From NCBI GenBank assembly GCA_027023025.1, contig JALVXB010000020.1, positions 1 to 41,247 of the forward strand: DNA of 41,247 bases, in the 5' to 3' direction. The DNA is from Caldisericaceae bacterium (GTDB taxonomy: Bacteria > Caldisericota > Caldisericia > Caldisericales > Caldisericaceae). Below are positions 1-7,272 of the stretch, piece by piece. The first letter of the stretch is position 1; each line of letters begins with the position of its first letter. A model generated the notes under the pieces. The model did no database searches. It was given only the letters and a program-made list of their open reading frames with translations, and had not been told where the DNA came from. Position numbers and translations under genes: made by a program.

Positions 1-77
1 CCTTCTTCTTTTAAGTACTCTAACATTCCGATAATTTCTCCGATTTCTACATCCGGTAATGGTGCCACATCGTCCAT
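1..77 (-). CDS. AAA-associated C-terminal domain protein, partial (cut by window edge)
   Basis: The gene starts at an ATG (77-75) with AAGGG seven bases upstream and runs off the left edge after 25 codons. The visible N-terminus, with LPDVEIGEIIGMLEYLKEE, resembles the domain usually found fused to the C-terminus of archaeal-type nitrate/sulfonate ABC ATPases (PF09821, AAA_assoc_C). It lies 25 nt downstream of the ATPase gene on the same strand, so it is probably the same functional unit encoded separately. The assignment rests on a short stretch of sequence. Confidence 0.6.
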   Translation of the reverse strand, partial: MDDVAPLPDVEIGEIIGMLEYLKEE

Positions 78-102
78 AACTATCCCTTAAAGGTTCACCT
101 CC

Positions 103-867
103 CTAAATTTTGGCCATAACGACCATCGAGTATATTTTATCATAAAGCTTAGTAAATTCAACACTGTCTCGGTCACGCGGGCGCGCCATTGGTATGTGAA
201 TGTCACCAATCACTCTTCCTGGATGGGTTGATAAAACTATAATTCTATCTGAAAGATAAATTGCTTCTTCTATATTATGCGTAACCATTATTATTGATTT
301 AAGTGAAAGTTTACCGGAACTCCATAATCTGAGGATTTCCTCTCTTAAATTTTGGGCGGTAAAAGCATCAAGCGCAGAAAAGGGTTCGTCCATTAAAAGC
401 AGTTCAGGTTCCATTACGAGAGCGCGTGCTATACCTACTCTTTGTTTCATTCCACCCGACAATTCGCGTGGATAGGCTTCCTCAAAACCTTCTAGACCAA
501 CGAGGTCGATGTATTTAAAAGCTTTTCTTAATCGCTCTTTCAGGCTTACTCCTCGTGCCTCAAGTCCTAATGTAATATTTTCTGTAACATCCAGCCATGG
601 CAATAAACCAAAGGTTTGGAATACTATACTTACGTGTAAGTTAATTCCGTGTATCTCTTTGTTTCTAAATAAAATGCTTCCGCTACTTGGCTTTACAAGG
701 CCAGCTATAATCCTAAGCAAGGTGCTTTTTCCGCAGCCAGATGGGCCTACCAAGGATACAAATTCCCCTTCGTGGACAGAGAAGCTTATTTTGTCAAGAA
801 CTACGACATTTTTCTTTTTTAAAGGAAAAAGTTGAGTAACACCTTTCAACCTTAATAGTTCTTCCAC
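103..867 (-). CDS. ABC transporter ATP-binding protein, NitT/TauT (anion) family
   Basis: This is the ATPase subunit that would power uptake of an anion such as nitrate, sulfonate or bicarbonate through the permease encoded next to it. In 254 residues it has a Walker A GPSGCGKST (41-49), a Q-loop VFQTFG (about 82-87), the ABC signature LSGGMKQR (136-143), Walker B LLLMDEP (156-162) and a switch histidine in MVTHNIEEA. The start is a GTG overlapping the permease stop by one base, with GGAG in the permease 3' end as ribosome binding site, so the two are translationally coupled. The length is that of an ordinary SsuB/TauB ATPase, whereas relatives with fused permeases often carry an extra C-terminal domain, here apparently encoded at 1-77. 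The substrate cannot be read from the sequence. Confidence 0.93.
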   Translation of the reverse strand: MEELLRLKGVTQLFPLKKKNVVVLDKISFSVHEGEFVSLVGPSGCGKSTLLRIIAGLVKPSSGSILFRNKEIHGINLHVSIVFQTFGLLPWLDVTENITLGLEARGVSLKERLRKAFKYIDLVGLEGFEEAYPRELSGGMKQRVGIARALVMEPELLLMDEPFSALDAFTAQNLREEILRLWSSGKLSLKSIIMVTHNIEEAIYLSDRIIVLSTHPGRVIGDIHIPMARPRDRDSVEFTKLYDKIYSMVVMAKI

Positions 868-2567
868 TATGCCTCCATGTTAAATCTTTCTGCAATTTTA
901 TCATAAAGGGGCCTATAGACAAAATGGTTTATAAGAAACACTGTTAGAACCATAACAGTTAAAGCTACTATAAAAAGCCCCTGATTATTACTTGCAAGTG
1001 ATTTGTCCAGCAAGCTTCCTATCCCTTCTACAGAGTATACTTTTCCTTTCAAAACGATGTATTCTGCTATGATTAGAGCATTCCAGCCGCCTCCAAATGC
1101 CGTAATTGTTCCTGTCATTATCGAGGGTAAAGATGCAGGTAATAGCAGTCTCTTAAATTTTAAAGGCCCTTTTATTCCCATTGAGTCAACTACCTCTTTC
1201 ATGTCGTTTGGAATTGTTTTAAGTCCTCCGTATGCATTAAATAGTAGATACCACTGCATACCAGTTAATATAAGTATTATTGCCGTTATGTCTAACCCAT
1301 GTGGGAATTTTATAAAGTAGTACAATATGAGTGGAAATAACGAGACGGCAGGTATTGACGCAAGAATTTGTAGAATAGGAGAAAGTATCCGGGCACCTTT
1401 TTGATGGTAGAACATAAGTACTGCAACTGGAATCGTCCATGCAACAGATATAATATAAGCAATTAGTAATCTGACAAACGAAAAGAATGTTGCTTTTATT
1501 GAGATCAGAAAGTAACTCAAGTGTATCGTTTTGATGAAAGAGGGAAATACTATTGCTATTTTGTAAACGAGCAGCCCCGTAAGTAAAAGTGTTGCGAATA
1601 AGATTATTTTATTTATTGCATAAAGAACCTTATTTGGAAAAATCTTATGCATAATATTATAAAAAGATAGGACTCCACTCTCGTTCTTAACGATCTTATT
1701 TTTTAAAGAGCGCAATATTTTTCCTACAAATTCCCAGAATAAACTTACTACACCCCATACTTCTGTTTCCTCTTCTTCGCCGGGATTCATACTATACCTA
1801 AATCTTCTTGACCATTGTGAAAGTGGCTTCCAAATAAATAAATCTAGTAGGAAGATCACTACAATTAGTGTAAGTATGCCAAGCAAGGTCAAAGAGATTT
1901 TTGATTCTGATGCTGACTCCATAATAAAACTCCCTATTCCAGGTAAACTATAAGATGCGCTTCCTACTGCGAAGATTTCGCACGCAACGAGGAAGTACCA
2001 CCCATTACTCCAGCTTACGATGCTATTATAAATAAGTTTTGGAATGGTTGCAGGGAGATACAATCTTACAAATGCGAGTTTACCGTACGGGTCAAAAAAA
2101 TGATATGCTTCTTTAATTTCCTTTGGGATGGTAGTAAGGCTTTCGTAAACACCAAAAGCCATATTCCATACTTGGGATGTGAAGATGAGAAATATCGAAG
2201 CTAATTCTACTCCTACAATTTTATTGGGTACAATTGCAATGAAGAAAAAAATTGCTGCAGGAAAGAATCCCAATACGGGCACTGATTGAAAAATATCGAG
2301 TATAGGAAGCATTATTGCAGCGCGTTTTTTACTCGTTGCTGCTGCAAAACCATACGCGATTGAAAATAAAAGTGCAAAAATGTAAGCTGCTCCCATTCTT
2401 ATTAAAGACCTAAGTGTGTAATATGGTAAGTTTCTTACGGTTAAGTTTGCTACTCTACTTACAGTGATAATTTCTCTTTTATAAAATACATAAGCAAATC
2501 CTATCAGGGCAAACAGTATAAATAACTCTATTATTATATTTTCGAAGTGTATACTTTCTTTATCCAT
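867..2567 (-). CDS. ABC transporter permease, two fused BPD_transp_1 domains (anion type)
   Basis: A 566-residue integral membrane protein made of two tandem permease domains, so one chain supplies both halves of the channel. Each half ends in an EAA-like loop that docks on the ATPase: EAYHFFDPYGKLAFVRLYLP in the first half and EVVDSMGIKGPLKFKRLLLP in the second. Each loop is followed by a Gly/Trp-rich segment (SNGWYF and GGGWNA). A soluble, charged linker around residues 265-300 separates the halves. The ATG overlaps the upstream TAA by one base (TAATG). Fused permeases of this kind occur in archaea and some thermophilic bacteria. No substrate-binding protein is encoded in the visible part of the operon. 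Confidence 0.9.
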   Translation of the reverse strand: MDKESIHFENIIIELFILFALIGFAYVFYKREIITVSRVANLTVRNLPYYTLRSLIRMGAAYIFALLFSIAYGFAAATSKKRAAIMLPILDIFQSVPVLGFFPAAIFFFIAIVPNKIVGVELASIFLIFTSQVWNMAFGVYESLTTIPKEIKEAYHFFDPYGKLAFVRLYLPATIPKLIYNSIVSWSNGWYFLVACEIFAVGSASYSLPGIGSFIMESASESKISLTLLGILTLIVVIFLLDLFIWKPLSQWSRRFRYSMNPGEEEETEVWGVVSLFWEFVGKILRSLKNKIVKNESGVLSFYNIMHKIFPNKVLYAINKIILFATLLLTGLLVYKIAIVFPSFIKTIHLSYFLISIKATFFSFVRLLIAYIISVAWTIPVAVLMFYHQKGARILSPILQILASIPAVSLFPLILYYFIKFPHGLDITAIILILTGMQWYLLFNAYGGLKTIPNDMKEVVDSMGIKGPLKFKRLLLPASLPSIMTGTITAFGGGWNALIIAEYIVLKGKVYSVEGIGSLLDKSLASNNQGLFIVALTVMVLTVFLINHFVYRPLYDKIAERFNMEA

Positions 2568-2884
2568 TAGAATGCAGGTAATTCTTTATAATTCTCGTTG
2601 TCTTCTTTTCTGATTATTTGGAATATCACCGTAGTTTCGGGATCCGGACATGCAACGAACGCTTTATCGGGATCCTTTTCCCACGGTAGTGTTCCTCCAT
2701 AACGAAGCGGTGTGATAAACGGCCATAAACTTACGAATGCCCATGCACAAAAGTTAATGGGTACAGGCTGGCCATTTTTGTCAATTTCAAATTCGTCTCC
2801 TACTTTCAAACCTGCAGCACACTTTCCATTGCCTCTTATTTCTACAACCTTAATTTTTATTTTGTATAACTTTTGTTTTTGCAT
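2567..2884 (-). CDS. TIGR04076 family small protein
   Basis: A 105-residue soluble protein matching my memory of TIGR04076: a VEIRGNGKCAAGLKVGDEFE segment with a conserved Cys, an FCAWAF core, a PFITPLRYGGTLPWEKDPD segment and a terminal VACPDPETTVIFQI. Its biochemical role is unknown. It is the first gene of the transporter operon, with one-base overlap to the permease. The ATG has no Shine-Dalgarno sequence before it, and a TAAAAT -10 box ends only 7 nt upstream, so translation may start on a leaderless mRNA. Confidence 0.8.
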   Translation of the reverse strand: MQKQKLYKIKIKVVEIRGNGKCAAGLKVGDEFEIDKNGQPVPINFCAWAFVSLWPFITPLRYGGTLPWEKDPDKAFVACPDPETTVIFQIIRKEDNENYKELPAF

Positions 2885-2891
2885 ATTAAAA

Positions 2892-2920
2892 ATTTTAACA
2901 GAAAAATTAGTTTATATCAA
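2892..2920 (-). promoter_or_regulatory. Promoter of the anion ABC operon (leaderless type)
   Basis: On the minus strand TTGATA (2920-2915) and TAAAAT (2897-2892) are separated by 17 nt. The expected start of transcription falls on or next to the ATG at 2884. Confidence 0.5.
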
Positions 2921-2938
2921 ATGAAATTCTGATATAAT
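2911..2938 (+). promoter_or_regulatory. Probable promoter of the PLD-like gene
   Basis: A perfect -10 TATAAT lies at 2933-2938. The -35 is weak (TTTATA, 2911-2916, 16-nt spacer). A good ribosome binding site AAAGGGGAG follows before the ATG at 2967. It overlaps the oppositely directed promoter at 2892-2920. Confidence 0.5.
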
Positions 2939-2966
2939 TTTTAAAAACAATTAAAGGGGAGATGAT

Positions 2967-3989
2967 ATGCATACAAAAACGAAAAAAGCATACTTTAATC
3001 TATTTTTAACTTTTTTACTTGTTGTTGCATTTATAATTTATGGACTTTTGTTTCCGCACATTACAGCGGTTTATGTACCTCATGAATATCCGAATGCTGC
3101 AAAGGATGCTGCATTATTTATCGAACCGCAGCAAAAAGATTATCCAATTACAGATGCGATAGACTCTGCTCGTAAGAGCATAGATCTCGAAGTATACCTA
3201 TTGTCTGATAAGTATGTGATAAATTCTCTTATCGATGCAGAAAAAAGAGGAGTAGATGTAAGAGTTATTTTGGAGGAGCATCCATACAAAGGTTATGGGG
3301 CGAATAAGTCTGTAAAAGATAAACTTTCTCACTATGGCATTGAAACAAAGTGGGCTAACAGGGCATACCAGCTTACCCATTCTAAATTTTTAGTGATTGA
3401 TCAGAAAACCGGATATATTTTAACGATGAATCTCACGAAAAGTTCGTTTACAAAAAATAGAGAATTCGGTATCATTACGGATTCTAAATACGATGTAGAG
3501 GGTTTAGAGGAAGTTTTTAACGCTGATTGGAATAGAAAGCCGTATACGGAAGGCAGTGACAATCTCGTTGTGAGCCCTGAAAATTCAAGGAGAAAAATAG
3601 AAGCCTTATTAAATTCTGCTGAAGATGAGATTTTTATATATGCTGAAGAAATGGAAGATCAGGAAGTCGAAAATTTACTTATAAAGAAGGCACAAGAGGG
3701 TGTTAAAGTTGAAGTTATCTTGGCTTCTCCCTCAGTAATTGGAAGTAATGCAGATACTGGAAAGTATCTCAAACTAAACGGGGTAGAGGTAAGATACCTG
3801 GATTCTCCTTTTTTACATGCGAAAGTAGCTATAGTTGATAGAAAAGTAGCATATGTGGGGTCTGTGAATTTCTCGACCCCATCTTTTGATAAGAATAGGG
3901 AAATTGGAATTTTGGTATCAAATCAAGATGTATTAAATAAACTCGTAAATACTTTCTTAAACGACTTTAGTAATGCAGTGGAAAATTAG
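2967..3989 (+). CDS. Membrane-anchored phospholipase D-like protein
   Basis: A 340-residue protein with one N-terminal hydrophobic segment (about 9-30) that would anchor or export it, followed by two PLD catalytic repeats. The first HKD site is H138-K140-D145 (THSKFLVIDQ) and the second is H284-K286-D291 (LHAKVAIVDR), each followed by a small-residue N/S motif (TMNLT, SVNFS). Two complete HKD motifs make it catalytically competent. Enzymes of this shape hydrolyse or transfer phosphodiesters in phospholipids (cardiolipin synthase-like) or in nucleic acids. The membrane anchor favours a surface role, but the substrate is not determined. It is transcribed alone, and a new promoter starts 13 nt after its stop. 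Confidence 0.85.
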   Translation: MHTKTKKAYFNLFLTFLLVVAFIIYGLLFPHITAVYVPHEYPNAAKDAALFIEPQQKDYPITDAIDSARKSIDLEVYLLSDKYVINSLIDAEKRGVDVRVILEEHPYKGYGANKSVKDKLSHYGIETKWANRAYQLTHSKFLVIDQKTGYILTMNLTKSSFTKNREFGIITDSKYDVEGLEEVFNADWNRKPYTEGSDNLVVSPENSRRKIEALLNSAEDEIFIYAEEMEDQEVENLLIKKAQEGVKVEVILASPSVIGSNADTGKYLKLNGVEVRYLDSPFLHAKVAIVDRKVAYVGSVNFSTPSFDKNREIGILVSNQDVLNKLVNTFLNDFSNAVEN

Positions 3990-4001
3990 ATAAAAATGCT
4001 C

Positions 4002-4029
4002 TTGACACACGAATAAAATTATTTATAAT
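4002..4029 (+). promoter_or_regulatory. Strong consensus promoter with no CDS downstream
   Basis: Perfect TTGACA (4002-4007), 16-nt spacer, perfect TATAAT (4024-4029). The predicted start is near A4036. No reading frame follows on this strand before the next feature, so it most likely drives the small RNA candidate at 4036-4145. The block TTGACACACGAA is shared with the promoter at 35635. Confidence 0.75.
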
Positions 4030-4035
4030 CTTTAC

Positions 4036-4145
4036 AGGACTTGCGCAAAGTCCAATGAAAGTTTTAAAAACTTTCATTTCTTCCTCCTTTTTAAATGATC
4101 AAGGACAATGCCCCCCCATCCCCCAGGGGGCTCTCTTTATTTTGG
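4036..4145 (+). ncRNA. Candidate small regulatory RNA with anti-Shine-Dalgarno motif
   Basis: The predicted transcript of about 110 nt would hold, in order: a 5' hairpin GGACTT/AAGTCC (4037-4042 with 4048-4053, 5-nt loop); an AT-rich hairpin whose arms AATGAAAGTTTT and AAAACTTTCATT (4054-4065, 4067-4078) are perfectly complementary; an unpaired pyrimidine stretch with CCTCCTTT (4083-4090), which is identical to the 16S rRNA anti-Shine-Dalgarno core; and a GC hairpin GCCCCC/GGGGGC (4110-4115, 4126-4131) followed by TCTCTTTATTTT as terminator. A strong dedicated promoter precedes it. I recognise no known RNA family. The function, blocking ribosome binding sites by base pairing, is an inference. 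Confidence 0.5.
4110..4145 (+). terminator. GC-rich hairpin with imperfect T tract
   Basis: GCCCCC/GGGGGC with a C-rich loop, followed by TCTCTTTATTTT. It would end the candidate small RNA and any read-through from the PLD-like gene. Confidence 0.5.
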
Positions 4146-4380
4146 CGTGGTGTTTTTACTACCCGAGGAATGATGATAAAAATCTGGATTTTTATAAAGT
4201 GAAAATAAAGTAAAAGTCTCTTTCTTAATTTCTTATTGCGAATTTAACACTATGTGGTCACGATTTTATCTTTATATCTCGTAGAGAATGAAGAATAAAT
4301 AGTATTGTTGTATTGTTACTACAAAAAACAAAAATATATTAAGAACAGAATATATTCTTCGCTTTGTTTAATGTTTTATA
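4146..4380. other. AT-rich intergenic stretch without a gene
   Basis: No supported reading frame or RNA gene. The only structure seen is a perfect 9-bp inverted repeat ATAAAAATC/GATTTTTAT (4176-4195, 2-nt loop), which lacks a clear T tract beyond the stem on either strand. Confidence 0.5.
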
Positions 4381-4420
4381 TTATACAAATTGGGAGGCGG
4401 ATGCCTCCCAATTTGTATAA
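4381..4420 (-). terminator. 18-bp perfect terminator hairpin after argF
   Basis: TTATACAAATTGGGAGGC (4381-4398) and its exact complement (4403-4420) enclose a 4-nt loop. It lies 24 nt past the argF stop. The AT-rich outer stem supplies T residues at the 3' side on the minus strand, where transcription of the argF operon would end. Confidence 0.8.
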
Positions 4421-4443
4421 GGTCACAGTATCGTGATTTGCAT

Positions 4444-5376
4444 TTAAACTAACAAAGATAAAATTGCCTTTTGAATGTGCAATCTATTCTCAGCCTGATC
4501 CCACACTACGGAATGTGCACCGTCGATTACGCTATCTGTTATTTCTTCGCCTCTATGTGCTGGCAAACAATGCATAACTATTACATTGCTATTTGCTTTT
4601 GATACGATCTCGTCGTTTATTTGATAAGGCTTCATTACTTTAACTCTCTTGTCGTGTTCTGCTTCTTCGCCCATAGATGCCCAAACATCTGTGTAGATAA
4701 TATCTGCGTCTTTTGCTGCTTCCAATGGGTTATGTGTTACAGTAAGCGAACCACCTGATTCTTTTGCAAACTTACTGGAAAGATCTATTACCTTTTTATC
4801 GGGTTCGTAACCTTTTGGAGTTGCTACCGCTACATGCATGCCAAACTTTGACCCACCGAACATTAAGGAATGACATACATTATTTCCATCACCTAAGTAT
4901 GCAAGTTTTAGACCTTCAAGTCTTAACTTTTTCTCTTTTATAGTGAGAAGGTCCCCCATAATCTGGCACGGATGTGTAAAATCAGATAGTGCATTTATCA
5001 CTGGTATCGTCCCGTTGTCTCTTAACTCTTCCAGTGTCTTGTGTGAATAAACTCGCGCTACTACTGCGTGTAAGTATCTTGATAAAACGCGTGCCGTATC
5101 TGCTACGGTTTCACCTCTTTTTAGCTGCATATTGGACGAATTAAGCACTAATGCTTGTGCACCTAATTGGAATATACCAACGGCAAAGGAGATTCTCGTT
5201 CGAGTGGATGGTTTTTCAAATATTACTCCAATGGACTTTCCTTTTAGAAGAGGCTCGTCTTTGCCAGATAAGTGTTCTAATTTTAGTTTTTCGCCCTGTG
5301 CGATAATTTCCTCTAATTCTTCTCTGGAAAAGTCGCTAATTGTAAGAAAAGACTTTCCCTTGAGGTTAATTGCCAT
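4444..5376 (-). CDS. argF: Ornithine carbamoyltransferase
   Basis: Transfers the carbamoyl group of carbamoyl phosphate to ornithine, giving citrulline (arginine synthesis, or the reverse in arginine breakdown). In 310 residues, the usual length, it has the carbamoyl phosphate site STRTR (57-61) and HPCQ (135-138). It also has the ornithine-side SMG loop (234-236) and HCLPAHRGEEI (269-279), which separate it from aspartate carbamoyltransferase. The ATG overlaps the stop of the COG2403 gene by one base (TAATG), so the two are coupled. No other arginine gene lies in the window, so the direction of flux cannot be told. A strong hairpin terminator follows. Confidence 0.95.
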   Translation of the reverse strand: MAINLKGKSFLTISDFSREELEEIIAQGEKLKLEHLSGKDEPLLKGKSIGVIFEKPSTRTRISFAVGIFQLGAQALVLNSSNMQLKRGETVADTARVLSRYLHAVVARVYSHKTLEELRDNGTIPVINALSDFTHPCQIMGDLLTIKEKKLRLEGLKLAYLGDGNNVCHSLMFGGSKFGMHVAVATPKGYEPDKKVIDLSSKFAKESGGSLTVTHNPLEAAKDADIIYTDVWASMGEEAEHDKRVKVMKPYQINDEIVSKANSNVIVMHCLPAHRGEEITDSVIDGAHSVVWDQAENRLHIQKAILSLLV

Positions 5377-6698
5377 TATTTACCTCCAAATCTCTCTTTT
5401 ATGATGTCTTCTAAATCTGGTTTGCCGATTTCTTCTAATTCGTATTTAACTCTCACAGCTGGCTTGTTGAGTTTTATTACGCGGCGAAGGTCAATTGGTG
5501 TTCCAATAATTACAAGATCTGCAGGAATCTTATTGATTGTTTCCTCAAGTTCTTTAATCTGTTTTTCGCTGTATCCCATTGCAGGCAATACTTCTCTCGT
5601 TTGCTTATACTTTTCGTAGGTATCCTTTATGGAGCCTACTGCATAATTGTACGGAGAAACGATTTCTTTTGCTCCCCATTTTCTTGCAGCTACATAGCCA
5701 GCACCGTAATTCATTCCTCCGTGCGTAAGTGTGGGTCCATCTTCTACGACGACAACGCGTTTACCTTTTATCATTTCTCCGTTATCTACATATACGGGTG
5801 ATGCAGCATCCACTATAACGGCGTTGGGATTTAGTTCTCTTGCGGATTTTCTTATTTCTTCGATGTCTTCGAATTTTGCCGTATCTTCTTTGTTGATTAC
5901 GATTACATCAGCCATTCTGAAATTTGTTTCTCCTGGGTGGTATTTCGTTTCGTGCCCCGGCCTTAACGGATCTGTAACTACGATTTTTAGATCTGAATAA
6001 TAGAATGGAAGGTCGTTATTTCCACCGTCCCATATAATAATATCTGCTTCCTTTTCAGCTTCTCTTAATATTTTTTCGTAGTCAACGCCTGCATAAATTA
6101 CTGCTCCGAGGTCGATGTGGGGTTCGTATTCTTCCCTTTCTTCAATCGTGCAATGATATTTATCGAGGTCTTCGTAGGTTGCAAATCTTTCGGATATTTG
6201 TTCTGCAAGATCTCCGTAAGGCATCGGGTGTCTGATTGAAACAACTCTCTTTCCCATATCTCTCAGTATTTTTACTACTTTTCTTGTGGTCTGGCTTTTT
6301 CCGCATCCTGTCCTTACTGCACAGACGGATATTACTGGTACTTTTGATTTTAGCATGGTGTTATTTGGCCCCATAAGCCAGAAGTCTGCGCCTGCAGATA
6401 GTGCTTCAGATGCTTTGTGCATGACATACTCATGAGGTGTGTCACTGTATGCAAATACTACTCTGTCAACCTTGTATTTTTTGATTAAATTTTTTAATTC
6501 AGATTCTGGGTAGATTGGAATGCCATTTGGGTAAAGTTTTCCTGCAAGCACAGCTGGATATGTTCTTCCTTCAATGTTGGGAATCTGCGTTGCTGTAAAA
6601 GCAACAACCTCGTATTTCTCGTTGTCTCTAAAGAATACATTAAAGTTGTGGAAGTCGCGTCCTGCTGCTCCCATAATAATGACTTTCGTCTTTTCCAT
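5376..6698 (-). CDS. COG2403 GTPase, cyclic 2,3-diphosphoglycerate synthetase family
   Basis: A 440-residue cytosolic protein. The N-terminal part (about 1-115) begins with a Rossmann-like IIMGAAGRDFHNFN. A P-loop domain follows with AVRTGCGKSQT (127-137), a variant Walker A with Ala in place of the first Gly. Further landmarks are IRHPMPYGDL, IIWDGGNNDLPFY and VVVVEDGPTLTHGGMNYGAG. The archaeal family founder forms cyclic 2,3-diphosphoglycerate, a compatible solute of hyperthermophiles. Bacterial members often sit beside carbamoyltransferase or carbamate kinase genes, as here with argF, which leaves the true reaction open. It is the first gene of the operon, with AAGGAG before the ATG and a promoter at 6755-6782. 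Confidence 0.8.
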   Translation of the reverse strand: MEKTKVIIMGAAGRDFHNFNVFFRDNEKYEVVAFTATQIPNIEGRTYPAVLAGKLYPNGIPIYPESELKNLIKKYKVDRVVFAYSDTPHEYVMHKASEALSAGADFWLMGPNNTMLKSKVPVISVCAVRTGCGKSQTTRKVVKILRDMGKRVVSIRHPMPYGDLAEQISERFATYEDLDKYHCTIEEREEYEPHIDLGAVIYAGVDYEKILREAEKEADIIIWDGGNNDLPFYYSDLKIVVTDPLRPGHETKYHPGETNFRMADVIVINKEDTAKFEDIEEIRKSARELNPNAVIVDAASPVYVDNGEMIKGKRVVVVEDGPTLTHGGMNYGAGYVAARKWGAKEIVSPYNYAVGSIKDTYEKYKQTREVLPAMGYSEKQIKELEETINKIPADLVIIGTPIDLRRVIKLNKPAVRVKYELEEIGKPDLEDIIKERFGGK

Positions 6699-6754
6699 AA
6701 ACCCACTCTCCTTTCTTAGTTTATTTTTGATAAAATTTTATACAAACCACTATA

Positions 6755-6782
6755 AATATATCATTTTAAATTGGTATGTCAA
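6755..6782 (-). promoter_or_regulatory. Promoter of the COG2403-argF operon
   Basis: On the minus strand TTGACA (6782-6777), 16-nt spacer, TATATT (6760-6755). Its -35 box directly abuts the -35 box of the divergent nfeD promoter. Confidence 0.65.
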
Positions 6783-6810
6783 TTGACTAATGATAGTAAA
6801 CATCTATACT
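6783..6810 (+). promoter_or_regulatory. Promoter of the NfeD-like gene
   Basis: TTGACT (6783-6788), 16-nt spacer, TATACT (6805-6810), then a GGAGG ribosome binding site before the ATG at 6829. Confidence 0.65.
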
Positions 6811-6828
6811 TTTATGTGGAGGTGAAAT

Positions 6829-7272
6829 ATGACTATTACGACCTTTTGGGTATTAGTAATGATACTTGCTGCGCTGGGAGAGCTTCTCACTATGGCGTTT
6901 TTCTCTATATGGTTTACGGTAGGTGCTTTTATCGCTTTAATTTCTAAGTGGTTAGGTGTGCCATTTGTTGCTCAATTTTATGTATTTATTATAACATCTA
7001 CTATTTTTATTTTGATGTCAGAATTTTTGCTAAAAAAGAAGTTAAGAATTTTGAAGTCTTCTTATAAATCCAATATTGACGGTATTATTGGCGCTGAAGG
7101 TATTGTAACGAAGGATATAAACAATGTTATAGGAGGAGGGGAAGTTGAAGTAATGGGTAAGAGGTGGACGGCACTCAGTAGTGATGGTTCTGTGATTCCT
7201 GCTAGTGAGGTTGTAGTCGTCAAAAAGGTAGATGGGGTGAAGTTAATCGTCAAGCGGAAAGGTTCTCGGTGA
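6829..7272 (+). CDS. NfeD-like membrane protein
   Basis: A 147-residue protein with two or three N-terminal membrane segments (about 5-65), a short basic linker (KKKLRILKSSYKSN) and a C-terminal OB-fold-like beta domain with GAEGIVTKDI, GEVEVMGKRWTALSSDG and IPASEVVVVKKVDGVKL. This is the short, protease-free form of the NfeD family, whose members work with stomatin/SPFH proteins in membrane quality control or microdomains. No stomatin gene is visible nearby. It has its own promoter and ends convergently, overlapping the last 23 nt of the gene at 7250-7663. Confidence 0.85.
   Translation: MTITTFWVLVMILAALGELLTMAFFSIWFTVGAFIALISKWLGVPFVAQFYVFIITSTIFILMSEFLLKKKLRILKSSYKSNIDGIIGAEGIVTKDINNVIGGGEVEVMGKRWTALSSDGSVIPASEVVVVKKVDGVKLIVKRKGSR

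Noticed and set aside
4381-4420. Long inverted repeat as the end of an insertion sequence
   Set aside because: There is one copy only, no transposase nearby, and its position right after argF with a 4-nt loop fits a terminator.
6829-7272. Hairpin terminator of nfeD at 7258-7285
   Set aside because: The arms GGAAA and TTTCC pair only partly, with several mismatches; not strong enough to list.
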